Shown here: positions 35,081 through 47,100 of the stretch, piece after piece | Layout of the letters: each line of letters starts with the position of its first letter | How positions within the stretch are numbered: the stretch's first letter is position 1 | Assembly (NCBI GenBank): GCA_025200525.1 | Contig: CM045762.1 | Coordinates: forward strand, 22,293,374 to 22,357,373 | Direction: 5' to 3' | DNA: 64,000 bases | Source: Camellia lanceoleosa | Taxonomy: Eukaryota > Streptophyta > Magnoliopsida > Ericales > Theaceae | The notes under the pieces: generated by a model | What the model was told of the DNA's origin: nothing | Databases searched by the model: none | Seen by the model: only the letters and a program-made list of their open reading frames with translations | Translations under genes and position numbers: made by a program

Positions 35081-35425
35081 TTCCAAACCCTATTTCCTCA
35101 CTTCTCCCTTGCCGAAAATCCTTTCTCTCTCTCTCTAGGTCATTTTTCGCCCTTAGATCCGAGCTTTTCCTTTGTTTTCGAGCCTCCCACAACTTCTGAT
35201 TCGCGAAAACCTCTTTGTTCCAAACACTTTGGACCGAACGAAACACGATTTCGGTGCCACATTCTTGATTTCCTATACTTGGGGTTCGTTTCCCCCAAGT
35301 TTACCTCGATCTTCATGCCTTTTCCCACACTTCGACATTTTCTCCCATTTTTCACCCCTCGGGGTTGACTTTTTGCATTTTTGCCTACTTTCCACACCCT
35401 CGGTCATTTTTGCACTCTTCCTGAG

Positions 35426-38360
35426 ATGGTAGATGACATTCCACGGGGTGGGACTCCCCTGGAGATGGATACGGACCTTGAGGTCAAGCTCTTGCCACGA
35501 AAGTGTTCGGCCAGATTCGACTCGACTTACTTGAAGCCGATATACATACTGCCTCCTGATAGCATCTGTCAGTTCAGGAGCTACGCGCGAGGTGCGCCAT
35601 TGGAGCTCCTGCTACACAAGCCGGAATCGCACCTTTCCTATGGCACTACTGAGGTACACTTTTCCCCTCTTTTATTTTTTGCAATGTAGATCAGATGTCT
35701 TGAATAGCCAATTCTGTTCTTTAATTGAATAACCCAAGCACACTGATACATCACATGCTTAGTTCACCTAGAGCACAATCATACATGATATCTGTGCCAA
35801 CTCGAACACATGCACACACACTGCATTTTCATCAATTCTGAACGCATTCAAACACTGTATATCTAATATTACTTTGCATCTGTTTGTCTTTGAACACAGG
35901 GAGATTCCCATGCCTTTCGGGGGTATGGGAACACCATTGCCCGAGGTTGGTACATGGAGTTGCCCAACGCGGTTCGCCACATCGTCGATCAGGCCAACTT
36001 CGGCATTTTCTGCATGGGACTCTCGCACCTCACTGCGAGTAGGCCCCTTCTTGGTGCTCTGGTGGAGAGGTGGTGGGACACCACCGATTCCTTCCACCTT
36101 TCTGCTGCAGGGGAGATGATAATGACTCCCTTCGACTTCTCCATGCTCACCGGCATCGGAGTAGGGAGTGATCCGATTCCCTTCAACACCGATATGGGCA
36201 AGTGGGATGCTACCCAGATCTACTTGCTTGGTGCTCGACCACCTCTCTCCCGGCCAGGGTTCGTGAGGTATTCTTGGTTCGAGGACCAGTTTCGGATACA
36301 GGCGCCTACGACCCGCAAGGAGGTAGAGCAGTATGCTTGAGGATTCATCATGTTTTTGTTGGGCACCACCCTCTTCGCCGACCGGGCGAACATAGTTGCC
36401 TTATGAGCACACTAGTGGACGTGACCCGGATCCGTCGCTACGACTGGGGTGGCACAGGCTAGGCCACGCTCTATGGATACATGAGTTCTTCATCCCGCCG
36501 TAGCGGAGATCTGCTCGGAGGCCACTGGCGAGCCTGGGAGGTACATTTTCTCTTTCTGTTTTACAGTTCTACTTTACATTATCTGTACACCACACACATT
36601 GCATACACACAATCTTCTTTACATTGACTGTACACTGTACACACTGTACACCTGCAATCTACTTTACACTGACTGTACACAGCACACACTGCACAATACA
36701 CTGCACACCATTCTCTGGTTTTTGCCTTATCTGCATACTGCCTTAATGATAAAACATACTCACTGTTGCCCAGTTACATTTTGTAGTTATGGGTGTATGC
36801 CTACTTTCCGAGGCTTGCCCCAGTGCCAGATGTAGAGACGCCCCCCACTATCCCATATTCTCATTGTTATGATGTGAGGTGCAAGCGGAGGCCATGGGAG
36901 TCTTTCTTGTTCTTCCGCAGATACTTCGACACCATTACCGCCGCAGAGGTATTTCAAACATTACAATTTATTTAAGCTTCACTTTGCATTGTACTTTCAA
37001 TAGCAGATAACAAATTGTATATCTTGTAATTTGAATCACTGGCGACCACAGGTCGTGTTCGGAGGCGGAGAAAGCGATATCTGGTGCTCGAGACCGCTTG
37101 GTTCGAGATTTTCTTTGGAGGTCGATCTGTCGGGCATGGTATTTTGGAGAGCGCTTCTTGCGGCAGACCGTCGCCTTACCAGAGTAGATAGTCCTCAGGC
37201 TGCCTCCTACCCATACGAGGGCTACCGAGAGGTACACTCTGGAGGAGATGATGGACTTCACTATCGGTGATTGACCTTTTCGAGATGAGGCGACTACTGC
37301 GAAGTTCATCGAATTATCTCGATGCCTTGACCGACTAGTGCTCGCCGAGTCGAGAGAGAGAGGCCCACAGCCCCAGTGGGAGGAGCAGGAGCATTGAGGG
37401 CGACTCAGGACCATAACAGGAGTGGGTCCCGGAGGGGACAGGGGGCTGAGTGGCCAGCCTTGCCCACCACCATGACGTGCCGTGGACAGGGTGGGGAGAC
37501 TTATCAAATACCCATCGCTCCTCCTCCTACTGATCATGAGCTCGTCGGAGTTCGTGGTTCGACCCCGGTACGTACTATACTTTTCATTATGTACAGTCAT
37601 TTCATTTCAGTTGATATTCTGCGGAAAACTAAATACTTCAACACTTTTGCAAGCTTCGATTGAGTACACTAGTCAGTCTCTGGAGCTGACGGGCTTAGTG
37701 ATGGGGATGCTACAGAGGAGCATAGACGTACTGACCATCTATGGTATCCCCGTAAGTTCCTTCAACCTCAGTCTCAAAACTTCGCATAATCTGTTTCATA
37801 CTGATCTGATACATCACATTTATCAGTACGGCACTTGGTACACTGCATTCACATACCACTCACGGACCTGATACACTATAACTCATATACTACCCACAGC
37901 ATTCAACATTGCAATCATGCACTACTCACGACACTAACGCATTGTACTCATAGCATTCCTACACTGTACTCATATACTGCTCACAGCATTCACACACTGT
38001 AGGCGGTATTCATACTCGACTTTTCATAACATGACTGATGCATTTGCCAGTTGTTCTTTTCAGGCGCCATTCTAGATTCCGGCCACAGGGGGTGCCTCAG
38101 TAGGACCATCAGCACCTCCTAGGGCAGCAGGGGGAGCCAGATGGGGGATGACGATATACAGTCGCGGCAGGCATAGGCGTACTCGCTCTGGGAGCAGTTC
38201 ACGGGAGCCTACCCCGGATGATGATGAGTTCGACAAGGAGGCATAGTCGTCTTAGGGTGAGGCCGGAGATGGCTCAGACAGCGGAGGTGATGGCGCCGAT
38301 CCTGGACCTTCGTCCAAGAAGAGGACGAGGACGGACTCCCGTGCTTAGGGTGACTGGCGC
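35426..38360 (+). pseudogene. Antisense plant mobile domain (PMD) gene in Tat element 2
   Basis: A six-exon gene on the strand opposite to the host element. Exons by splice signals and homology: 35426-35653, 35900-36540, 36787-36948, about 37030-37567, 37654-37751 and 38064-38360. Phases at the first two junctions fit (GAG/GGA; GAG/TTA). The product has the PMD core: LVERWWDTTDSFHLSAAGEM, TPFDFSMLTGIGVG, GFVRYSWFEDQF, RIRRYDWGGTG, FFRRYFDTITAAE and RAWYFGERFLRQT, and an acidic C-terminus with SKKRTRTDS. PMD proteins include the Arabidopsis MAIN/MAIL nuclear factors and occur widely in plant transposons. Stops are present in exon 2 (TGA near 36340, probably from CGA) and exon 4, so it is a pseudogene. 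Element 1 has only its flanks. Confidence 0.8.
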
Positions 38361-38892
38361 CGATCCAGATGCTGCTCTTCTCTGTTTTTTTTTGCCTTAT
38401 TTTTTTTTTACTGGTAGTTTTGCACATTGTACTGCCTCAGGCAGGTTTTATTTTCTTCAAAACTATGTACTTGAAAATATGATGGAATGAAACAACTCTT
38501 TTTGTTAAAAATGTGTTACATTTGTACATTCTAAGCATCGCATCGCATCGCATCACATTACATAACAATGTAAATGAGATTGAACTTTGTTTTGAAAAGT
38601 AAACACTTGAATCGCATTAATCAGGTAGTGAACCGACTAACAACAAAACAACTCGATAAGTAAAACAAAGAACTTGACAAGCTAACCAAATGTAAATACA
38701 ACTCGATAAGCAAGACAAGGACAAAAGAACATACAATACAACTCGATAAACAAAAGTACAACAACTCGATAAACAAATTGAAGTAACACAGGCGTGACTT
38801 CACAAAATCATCACCGAAAGGCATTTGAAGTGGAACCAGTCACAAGTTCTCAATATCTCCAACACATAGACAGCTTAGAGAACAAAAGGAAG
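38361..38892 (+). other. Spacer between the two antisense genes of Tat element 2
   Basis: It holds the PMD trailer and then GCATCGCATCGCATC and several AACTCGATAA motifs (about 38645-38780); both are also seen in element 1 at about 20450-20620 on the opposite strand. No coding sequence was recognised. Confidence 0.65.
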
Positions 38893-39009
38893 GGCCATCG
38901 GCCAAAGTGAGAGGCCTTCGGCCACAAGAAATGGCCATCGGCCATCAACACTAGCCGATAGGCCAAAAAAGGTGGCCGGTCGGCACTCTTTTTGGCCGAT
39001 CGGCCAAAA
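38893..39009 (+). promoter_or_regulatory. Palindrome cluster upstream of antisense DUF7745 gene, element 2
   Basis: GGCCATCGGCC copies, GGCCGGTCGGCAC and the 20-bp perfect palindrome TTTTGGCCGATCGGCCAAAA (38990-39009) end about 110 bp before the DUF7745 ATG at 39119. Confidence 0.6.
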
Positions 39010-39118
39010 ATGGCAAGAACCTCCAGAATGCTGCCACCTGTCTTCCACTCAACACCTTATCTTCTACAAAAGCCCCAGCTTCGTAGTTTCTCCATTTCAA
39101 CACTATTTTTGCACCAAA

Positions 39119-40098
39119 TGGAAGCATTTCTTGTCCAAAATCCCACAAATTGGATTGCCAACTTAGATGGCTCGGAAAAGCTGAATTTTCGAGGCTTCGA
39201 CATAAATGCACTATTCACGTTGAGTCGCACCCCGCTGCGTTTTCCGTTCCGTCATGCCGCAGCAAGGTTTTGGAATCTGGTAACACACGTCTTTAGCTTC
39301 GGCGGACAAGAGATATGCCCCACTTTCGAGGACTTCCAAGCTTTAATGGAATCTGAGTGTGATGAAGAGATCTTGCCACAATTCCACTTCGGCCACGTCC
39401 AAGCCTTAGGACGGATGAGCGGCCTTACTTTGCATGATGCTCGTTCATTGATTCACGATAGAGAGCTGGACATTCCGAGCTTGATTCGTCAGTCTTCTGA
39501 TGCCGGTGACCGCGGTGACCATCATTGGCAGGGTTATCGACGACATGCGCTTTGCTTGTGCATGCTATCTTATTTCTTGCTCGCCCCAAGCTCCAGTGGG
39601 TTTAGCACTCATTTGATTGAAGTCGCCAAGGGCTTAAAAGAAGGCAAGAGCTGCATCGTCATTACACAAGCTGAGACATTGGTGGGTTTGGACGCTTTTC
39701 ATCGCCAAGAGACGACTAGATTCACGGGGAGTCTACTACTACTGCATGTAATGTTTCCCACCCTCTCTCACATATATTTCTCACATCACTCGGCCTTCAG
39801 GCTCGGTTTTTCTCTCAAAACCCTTTTCTCACTTTTTCTCTCAACGTACACCTCTTTATTCTTGAATCTCTCATTTTTCATCCCTCTCCAGATCTGGTTG
39901 ATGGATAAGTTGAAGGTTGTGGATTCATGCCCAGCATATTCAGCTCGCAGCTATTTCTTCCGGCGACGTCTAGTTGATGCCCCTGATGAGGGATGGTGGT
40001 ACGACTGGATATAATGTTTGTCCGCTACCAGTATTGCTTGGCGTTGCCCTTGGCTTAATTTATCGGCGATAAGCTAAAGCATGACTTGCCAGCCTAGG
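39119..40098 (+). pseudogene. Antisense DUF7745-family gene, 5' part, Tat element 2
   Basis: Exon 1 runs from the ATG at 39119 (MEAFLVQN) to 39747 without a stop. The GTAATG donor at 39748 and the TCTCCAG acceptor give exon 2 from 39892. The spliced product carries FWNLVTHVFSFGGQEICPT, HWQGYRRHALCLCMLSYFLL, EGKSCIVITQAETLVGLDAF and WLMDKLKVVDSCPAYSARSY. Exon 2 has a TAA at 40012-40014 and is then cut at 40098 by the chromovirus insertion; the remainder lies at 55500-55810. Intron position and phase are identical to the copy in element 1, so the intron predates their divergence and the gene did not arise by retroposition within this family. Function unknown; related in layout to plant mobile domain proteins. 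Confidence 0.85.
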
Positions 40099-42379
40099 TG
40101 TAACGCCCTCAAAAATAAACCCATAAATCAACCAACAATAGCATGCTCGGACATAAGAAAATAAAGCATAATTGTATTCCATCAGAGTAATCTTTACAAA
40201 ATGTATTACATGTTGACATCAAAAGTAAATGCCCTAAGGGCTTACAACTTTCCAAGTCAACACTTGGTTACAAAAAGAGTGCTCACTCTATACAAAGAAA
40301 GCCCTAGGCTTGATATACATGTAATACAACAAAAAAAACAAAACAGTCCAACAGTCCCAAGCCTCCCAAGCTACGTCCTTGGAGGTGGCATGCTACCTGT
40401 ACCTGAAAATGATGTCCCATATAGGGTGAGCCACAGCCCAGTAGAAATATACTAAACCAACTATAAACAATGACTAAAATAATAGCATTCAATAGATGGT
40501 CCGTACTTATATTCCAACTCATGCCATATTACCGTTTCATGACAATCATAATCATGTTACATTTCACTTTCCATTTCTTATTCAACCTTGAGTTTGAAAA
40601 CAAGGCTCAGAACTTGGCCAAATACTGTAATGAGATTATAACTCATTACTAAAACACTTTCGAAATTCATGATGGATACACATTTTGGTGTTGTATTGAT
40701 AACACATAAACCACTTCCTTACTTTACAAATGATACACATTTTAGTGCTGTATCGATATGACATAGAAACACTTCTATACTTCACAATTGATAATGATAT
40801 ACATTTTAGTGCGATATCAAATCAAACACACACTTCCACACTTCACCATGATACACATTGTAGTGCTGTATCAGTATCACACAAATTCCGGTTTAGAGGT
40901 CCATCCCCTATCTTCTCCTAAACCGTGGAGTACATCCCCTATCTCTCCCACACAACACAATGTATATAAACACAGATCATATACATAATCAATCAATACA
41001 TAAAGTTAATGTATTTCTCAACCGTCATATTCGATGACACATTCCATTGATTAGTTTTAGTTTGCCTAATCATCATGCATTGTCTACAACAATCAAGACT
41101 ATCCTCCATCGATAGCCCAAAGCAGTTATTTCTAAGCAGGAAATAAATGCACCACATGGATAAAATATCAATATTTGCCTAGGTGAGCGATAAATTAATC
41201 CAACTACACCCATTAATTCCAAACCTTTCCACTTTGAATATTTCTTATTCAATTTCTCAATTCCCAAAATTAATTATACAAATTAATTTGTCAACAATTA
41301 GGGCTTTTTCCCATAATTGCAATACCAACCCTAAGGTTCCGTTTTCCTCAATAATCCCACACCAAGTCCATTTTCCAACGTATTACATACATAAAGGTTT
41401 TAAACTTTGAAACCTCTTTCGAAAAATTACACAATGACCCCAAACTTTCTCGAAATTACTCAACAATCCCCAACATATCGAAATACCAAAATTACAAGAC
41501 AAAACTCATAGGATGGAGTAGGATATCCCTACCTCGAAGTTAGAGCTCAAACGGAGAAGAGACCAAAACCAAAGTGCTCCAAACTCCAAACTTTTCGGAT
41601 CAAAACGAAGCCCTCGACGATTAACACAACTTTTACAAAGGCCGAAGGAAGGGAGAACACTATAACTAGATCAAACCCTAGAGAGAAGGGAGTTTCTAGA
41701 GAGAGAGGCTCTCAAAATATCTTTTTAGAAAGTAAGAGAGAGAGAGAGAATGAATGCAAAAAGTGATTCAAAAATGCCTAACTGCCTTCTGATATACGAT
41801 AGGTCCGCTCGAGCGGAAAACATAACGCTCGAGCGTCAAAAACAAAAAACATGGTCCGCTCGAGCGCAAGAAGGTCCGCTCGAGCGCCAAGACACAAAGG
41901 TATAGTACATCCGCTCGAGCGCGAAAACCTGTTCGCTCGAGCGTAGATTCCCCCCTCCCAGAACTTTCACAAACAACGCACTACCCGCTCGAGCGCCAAA
42001 AGGTCCGCTCGAGCGCAACCCGCTTGAGCATGAGAAAACCCGCTCGAGCGTAAAAGACACACCTGCAGAAGTTTTGCAGAGGTACGAAATACTGGGAGTG
42101 TGTAAACTCTGCTCGAGCGGAAGAAGACTCGCTCGAGCGGACGACCCAAAAAGCAAACTCCACTCGAGCGTAGAATGGCTCGCTCGAGCGTAACACCAAA
42201 ACTCTAGGCAACAACACTTGAGACCAAAACTCAACATACCCGTTCGAAACACGCCCAACACATCCTAAAATTCAAACATAGGGAATTAAAGGATGACAAC
42301 AAGATATACAGCTACCAACTCCACGGAACCAAAGTCCGGAATACAACAATTACAGAAAAGGAAAACCGGGATCGCTATA
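40099..42379 (-). repeat. 3' LTR of the chromovirus
   Basis: It reads TGTAACGCCCTC at the left and GGGATCGCTATA at the right on the + strand; in element orientation TATAGCGATCCC...GAGGGCGTTACA. It aligns base for base with 53219-55499 apart from scattered substitutions and small compensating indels (for example around 40748 and 53867). U3 holds an array of CGCTCGAGCG palindromes (41806-42190). Confidence 0.95.
41806..42192 (-). promoter_or_regulatory. CGCTCGAGCG palindrome array in chromovirus 3' LTR
   Basis: About fourteen copies of the palindrome CGCTCGAGCG or one-base variants, irregularly spaced at 17-60 bp, mostly preceded by TC or AC (GGTCCGCTCGAGCG). In element orientation they lie directly upstream of a possible TATA-like CGTATATCAG (about 41790). 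Confidence 0.7.
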
Positions 42380-42380
42380 A

Positions 42381-42392
42381 CCTTCCCGTCTT
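42381..42392 (-). promoter_or_regulatory. Polypurine tract of the chromovirus
   Basis: On the - strand AAGACGGGAAGG, one base before the 3' LTR, after GGGGATGAAATTCTTT, a sequence typical of this site in plant chromoviruses. Confidence 0.85.
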
Positions 42393-42760
42393 AAAGAATT
42401 TCATCCCCGAAATTAAATACAAGTTTTTTTTTTTTCAAAAACAAGATTTTCTCAATTCCCAACATTATTGCAATGCGAATTTTAATAACTCGACCCATTA
42501 CCGGTCATCTCATATCTTTTCAAGAGGCAATTTACAACATTTTCCACAACATGCATTATAATTATGGATTCCTTGAAATTCCACGAATTTCAATACTACA
42601 TTCCACAATTCTATATCATATTTAATATTGATGATATATATCCATTTTGAGGCAAGTTTCCAAAACATACTTCCATAAATCAAAACATATACAATGTTTT
42701 ACAACTTAAGACATATACAATACTCTTAAAGTTCAACAATATTACAAAATTACCAATGCA
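42393..42760 (-). other. Chromovirus 3' untranslated region
   Basis: AT-rich, no frame of note, between the end of pol and the polypurine tract. Confidence 0.7.
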
Positions 42761-44104
42761 TGGTTATACATCAACAAACAAGTCCGAATATTTCTCACGG
42801 ACCTCTAACTCACGTTCCTAAGTGGCCTCCTCCACTCCGTGATGTTTCCACAAAACCTTTACCAAGGGAATGGTCTTGCCACGCAGGACTTGATCCCGCC
42901 TATCCAAGACCCGAACCGGTCTCTCTTCATACGAGGCATCCTCATCTACCTCTAAGTCGGTCCAATCCAACACATGCGATGGATCCGGCTCATACTTCCA
43001 AAGCATACTAACATGAAAGATATCATGAACCCCAGACAACTGTGGTGGCAAAGCCAAACGACAAGCGACCTCCCCAATTCTCTCAAGGATCTCAAAGGGA
43101 CCGATAAACCGAGGGGATAACTTCCCACTCTTCCCAAACCTCATCAAACCTCGCCTCGATGATATTTTCAAGAAAACATGATCACCCGTTTCAAATGCCA
43201 AACGCCTCCTCCTACGGTTGGCATAACTCTTGTGGCGACTTTGGGCTATAACAAGCCTCCTACGGATAAGCACAACTTTCTCCATTGTTTCCCTCACCAA
43301 CTCCGGGCCCAACAAAGGTGCATCACCCACCTCGGCCCAACAAACTGGAGACCTACAAGGTCGGCCATACAAGGCCTCAAACGGTGCCATACCGATACTA
43401 GACTGGAAGCTGTTGTTATAGGCAAACTCCACCAAGGGCAAGTGCCTCTCCCACGTCCCACTAAAGACACAGACACAACCTCGAAACATATCCTCAAGGA
43501 TCTGAATAGTACGCTCGGACAGCCCATCAGTCTGAGGATGATAAGCCGTACTAAAGGTCAGCTTAGTACCTAAGGCACTCTGCAAACTCTGCCACAACCT
43601 AGCAGTGAAACGAGGATCTCTATCTTAGACGATCGTCATTGGGACCCCGTGCAACCTCACTATGTCCCGAATATACAAATCGGCAAGATGATCTATCGAA
43701 TCTCTCACGCGCATAGGGATAAAGTGCGCCGACTTGGTCAACCGGTCTACAACCACCCAAATAGCATCACTACCCCGCTGAGTCCTCGGAAGGCCTATAA
43801 CGAAGTCCATAGTGACATGCTCCCACTTCCACTCAGCAATAGGCAAGGGTTGTAACAAACCCGCTGGCCTCTGATGCTCGGCCTTCACTTCCTGACAAGT
43901 ATGGCACTTAGAAACGAAAACCGCCACATCCTTCTTCATACCCCGCCACCAAAACTGGCGACCCAAATCTCGATACATCTTTATGCCTCCCAGATGCACC
44001 GCAAGGCATGAATGGTGAAACTTTCGGAGTACTTCCTCTCGGCAAGACTCCGGCAAAAACAAACGGTCTCGGTATCTCACACTCAGGTCGGGATACACAG
44101 ACAA
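42761..44104 (-). pseudogene. Chromovirus integrase with chromodomain
   Basis: Reading on the - strand: zinc-finger residues (FHHSCLAVHLGGIKMYRD, then KCHTCQ), the first catalytic Asp in VTMDFVIGLP, then a TAA at 43625-43627 just before the second Asp (DRDPRF). The frame continues at 43597 and above with AYHPQTDGLSERTIQILED (catalytic Glu), the GPFEILERIG and HDIFHVSMLWKY blocks, and a C-terminal chromodomain with PVRVLDRRDQVLRGKTIPLV and KVLWKHHGVEEAT. A TAG at 42818-42820 stands where the family has Trp, after EEAT. In chromoviruses this domain directs insertion to marked chromatin. Both stops fit single-base or near single-base decay. Confidence 0.9.
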
Positions 44105-44200
44105 ACCCTTCTCAACCTTCCCACTGGAGATCTTCTCCCGGAGGGCTTTTACCTCAAGGTCACCTCCCTATGCCGCTAACACTTGAGTCACAAGTGTAGG

Positions 44201-45854
44201 CTACGGAACAACAGAAAACAAGGCTGCAGCCTCAGCAGATTCGCCCAAAAGAAAATCGAACTCGCCAAGTGCCCCCAACATCTCCCACTCTCGGATGGCT
44301 ACACACGCTACATCACTAATGGATTTTCTACTAAGGGCATCAGCCATAACATTGGCTTTTCCCGGGTGATGGTGCAACTCAAAATCGTAGTCCTCAATGA
44401 ACTCCATCCACCTTCTTTGCCTCAGATTCAAGTCTCTCTGTGTAAACAGATACTTCAAACTCTTGTGGTCTGAGAACACCTCGAACTTCTCACCATACAG
44501 GTAATGCCTTCACATCTTCAAGGCAAAGATTACTGTTGCTAACTCTAGGTCATGTGTGGGGTGATTCTTCTCGTGAATTTTCAACTGACGTGAGCCATAG
44601 GCTACCACTTTCCCCTCTTGCATCAACACACAACCCAAACCCTCTTGTGAGGCATCACAATAAACCGCATAACCCAACCCTCTCTCCGGAATAATCAAGA
44701 CCGGAGCGGTGGTCAATCTAACCTTTAACTCTTGGAACGACTTTTCACAAGTCTCACTCCATACAAACTTGACCCCTTTCTGCGTCAACCTAGTCAACGG
44801 CAAAGCTAGCCTGGAGAAATCTTTCACAAACCAGCGGTAATACCTAGCTAATCCTAGAAAATTGTGGATCTCAAAAACGCTCTTAGGCTGTGCCCAATCT
44901 TGCACTGCCTCAATCTTGGATGTATCAACAGACACCCCTTCCCCGGATACCACATAGCCTAAGAACTTGACTTCTTCTAGCAAGAACTCACACTTCCCAA
45001 ACTTGGCATACAGCCTATGGGCTCTAAGCAACTCAAGCACCACTCTCAAGTGTTCCTCGTGCTTCTCCTCCGAAGGAGAATAGATAAGAATGTCGTCTAC
45101 GAAAATGACTACAAAATGATCTAAGAATTCCCGGAAGATCCAGTTCATCAAATCCATAATGACTGCCGGTGCATTGGTGAGCCTAAATGGCATCACCAGA
45201 AACTCATAATGGCCATACCGCGTACGGAATGCCGTCTTCGGAATATCCTCCTCCCTGACCCTCAACTGGTGGTAACCTGATCTCAAGTCTATCTTAGAGA
45301 AACAACGAGAACCCTTCAACTGGTCAAACAAATCATCAATACGGGGAATAGGGTACTTATTTTTAACCGTAGCTTGATTTAACTTTCGATAATCGATACA
45401 AAGTCTCAAGGCCCCATCTTTCTTTTTACCAAAGAGGGCCGGTGCTCCCCACGGCGAAACACTAGGGCAAACAAAACCCTTATCTAGTAGTTCCTGGAGT
45501 TGAATCTTCAACTCACTCAACTCGGCTGTGGCAAAACGGTAAGGTGCCATAGAAATCGTCGTCGTGCCAGGCATTAAATCAATAGAGAACTCTATCTCTC
45601 GATGAGGTGGCAAACCGACAAGATCCTCGGGAAAAACATCCGAATACTCGCAAGCCACTCTTGGCAACTCAACCCCGATCTCATCACACTCACTACTCAT
45701 AAGGCTAGCAAGAAGACCACTAAGCTCACTCCGCCCTCGCGGATCATACATCGGTGGTAACACACTACCAACCCGATCTCCTAAGAAATGAAAACACTCC
45801 CCGCTCAAGGTACATACTGTGACCCTCTGGCGGTAGCAATCAATAACAGCTCGG
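44201..45854 (-). pseudogene. Chromovirus reverse transcriptase / RNase H
   Basis: Coding resumes at [19 protein letters not shown], just inside the solo LTR boundary. RT motifs are [35 protein letters not shown] and the catalytic FVDD in [20 protein letters not shown]. RNase H follows with [15 protein letters not shown] and [16 protein letters not shown] at 44510-44512 replaces a Trp codon (ALKM-stop-RHYLYGE), and another stop occurs at 44201-44203. The first 15 bp of the long open frame (45855-45868) belong to the solo LTR, so its Met is not the true start. Confidence 0.9.
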
Positions 45855-46639
45855 TGTAGACACCCCATTTTTGACCGACCTTAAGACTCAGACGTCACCG
45901 ATTGAGCGCTTGGTGATGTTGCATACTGTGCTCGTTCAGAAGTCTCAGAGTCGCGGCCGCGCACCCTGCCTCCAGACTTCCGAACTCTCTTCTGTGCCTT
46001 GTCTCGGTTTGCGAACCAGACTCGGTTTTCTCTGTTTTCTTTCCTGAGGGAAGGGAGTGGTCCTGTAGGCTATCTCCCGGTGGCCGTGAGCTACATTTCG
46101 TGGCCGTAGGCCATTTTGCCCATTTTGGAGCCCGGTTCCTGGTTTTCGGAGCCGTCAGGTCGTGTGCCTCGGCTCGGGACCGCCCAACCATCTCCGGTTT
46201 CTCCGATTTTTGGCATGCACCTCTGTTTTATCAAACCGAGGGACACTGGGGCCCCTGATGCCCACTTCGTGGCCGAACACCACTTTCGGTGCTTCTGACC
46301 CATTTTGAGACACCGATGCGGTTTGGGCCCCGAGCATTCATTTTGCATCGGTTTTCTCGATTTTTGGCAGAACCTCTGTTTTGTCATTCGAGGACACTGG
46401 GTCGCAGATGCCCACTTATTCTTGAACACCAATTCCGACTGCGGCCCATTTTCGGGATCCCGGTGCGGCTTTTGGCTCCGAGCGTTCATTTCTCATTAGT
46501 TTTTGTTCAAATTTGGCAGGTACCTCTGTTTCAACACTTGGAAGATCGCTGGGGGGTGGGAGGCCAGCAATTATCCCAGATAACCAGTTTCGCTCTTCCG
46601 GCGCTCGTTTTGCTCACTTCCGGGCCAATGTTGAACACC

Positions 46640-47100
46640 CTAGGGATATTTTCTTCCGACCAAAGCTACATATCTATGATCAGGGGACATGGGAGGACCC
46701 TAAAAACTACTGGTCGGCCAGCAATTATGGATTTCATTTTTGAGCCTCTCCTTCAAGCTCTATGTTGTGGCTCCTGTTCCAGTGTTGCCAATTTCCGACC
46801 TTGGAACCTTGTTCCACACATCTGGGAGGACCCTAAAAGTTGGTGGTCGGCCAGCAATTGTGGTTTTCATTTTTGAGCCCCTCCTTCAAGCTCTATGTTG
46901 TGGCTCCTACTTCAGTGTTGCCAATTTCCGACCTTGGGGCCTTATTCTACACACATGGGACGACACCATTGCATGGTGGTCGGCCAGAATTTTTGCCCTT
47001 CATTTTTGGACCATGGCCGGCCGGCCAGGGTGAGTGGCTGGCCGACCAGGTGGGGTGGCCGGCCACCTCAAAATTACTGGCCGGCCACTTTACGCTTTCG
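46640..47100 (+). repeat. Short tandem repeats and GGCCGGCC palindromes in solo LTR
   Basis: Three copies of a unit of about 120 bp with GGTCGGCCAGCAATT and AGCTCTATGTTGTGGCTCCT are followed by palindromic TGGCCGGCCGGCCA (47014-47027) and further GGCCGGCCAC motifs to about 47095. These lie about 110-190 bp upstream of the TATA-like site near 47207, the position held by GCCGRYCGGC clusters in the other two LTRs. Confidence 0.7.

Noticed and set aside
40201..41410. Small frames repeated at 53321-54529
   Set aside because: They are identical because they lie in the two chromovirus LTRs; no coding motif.
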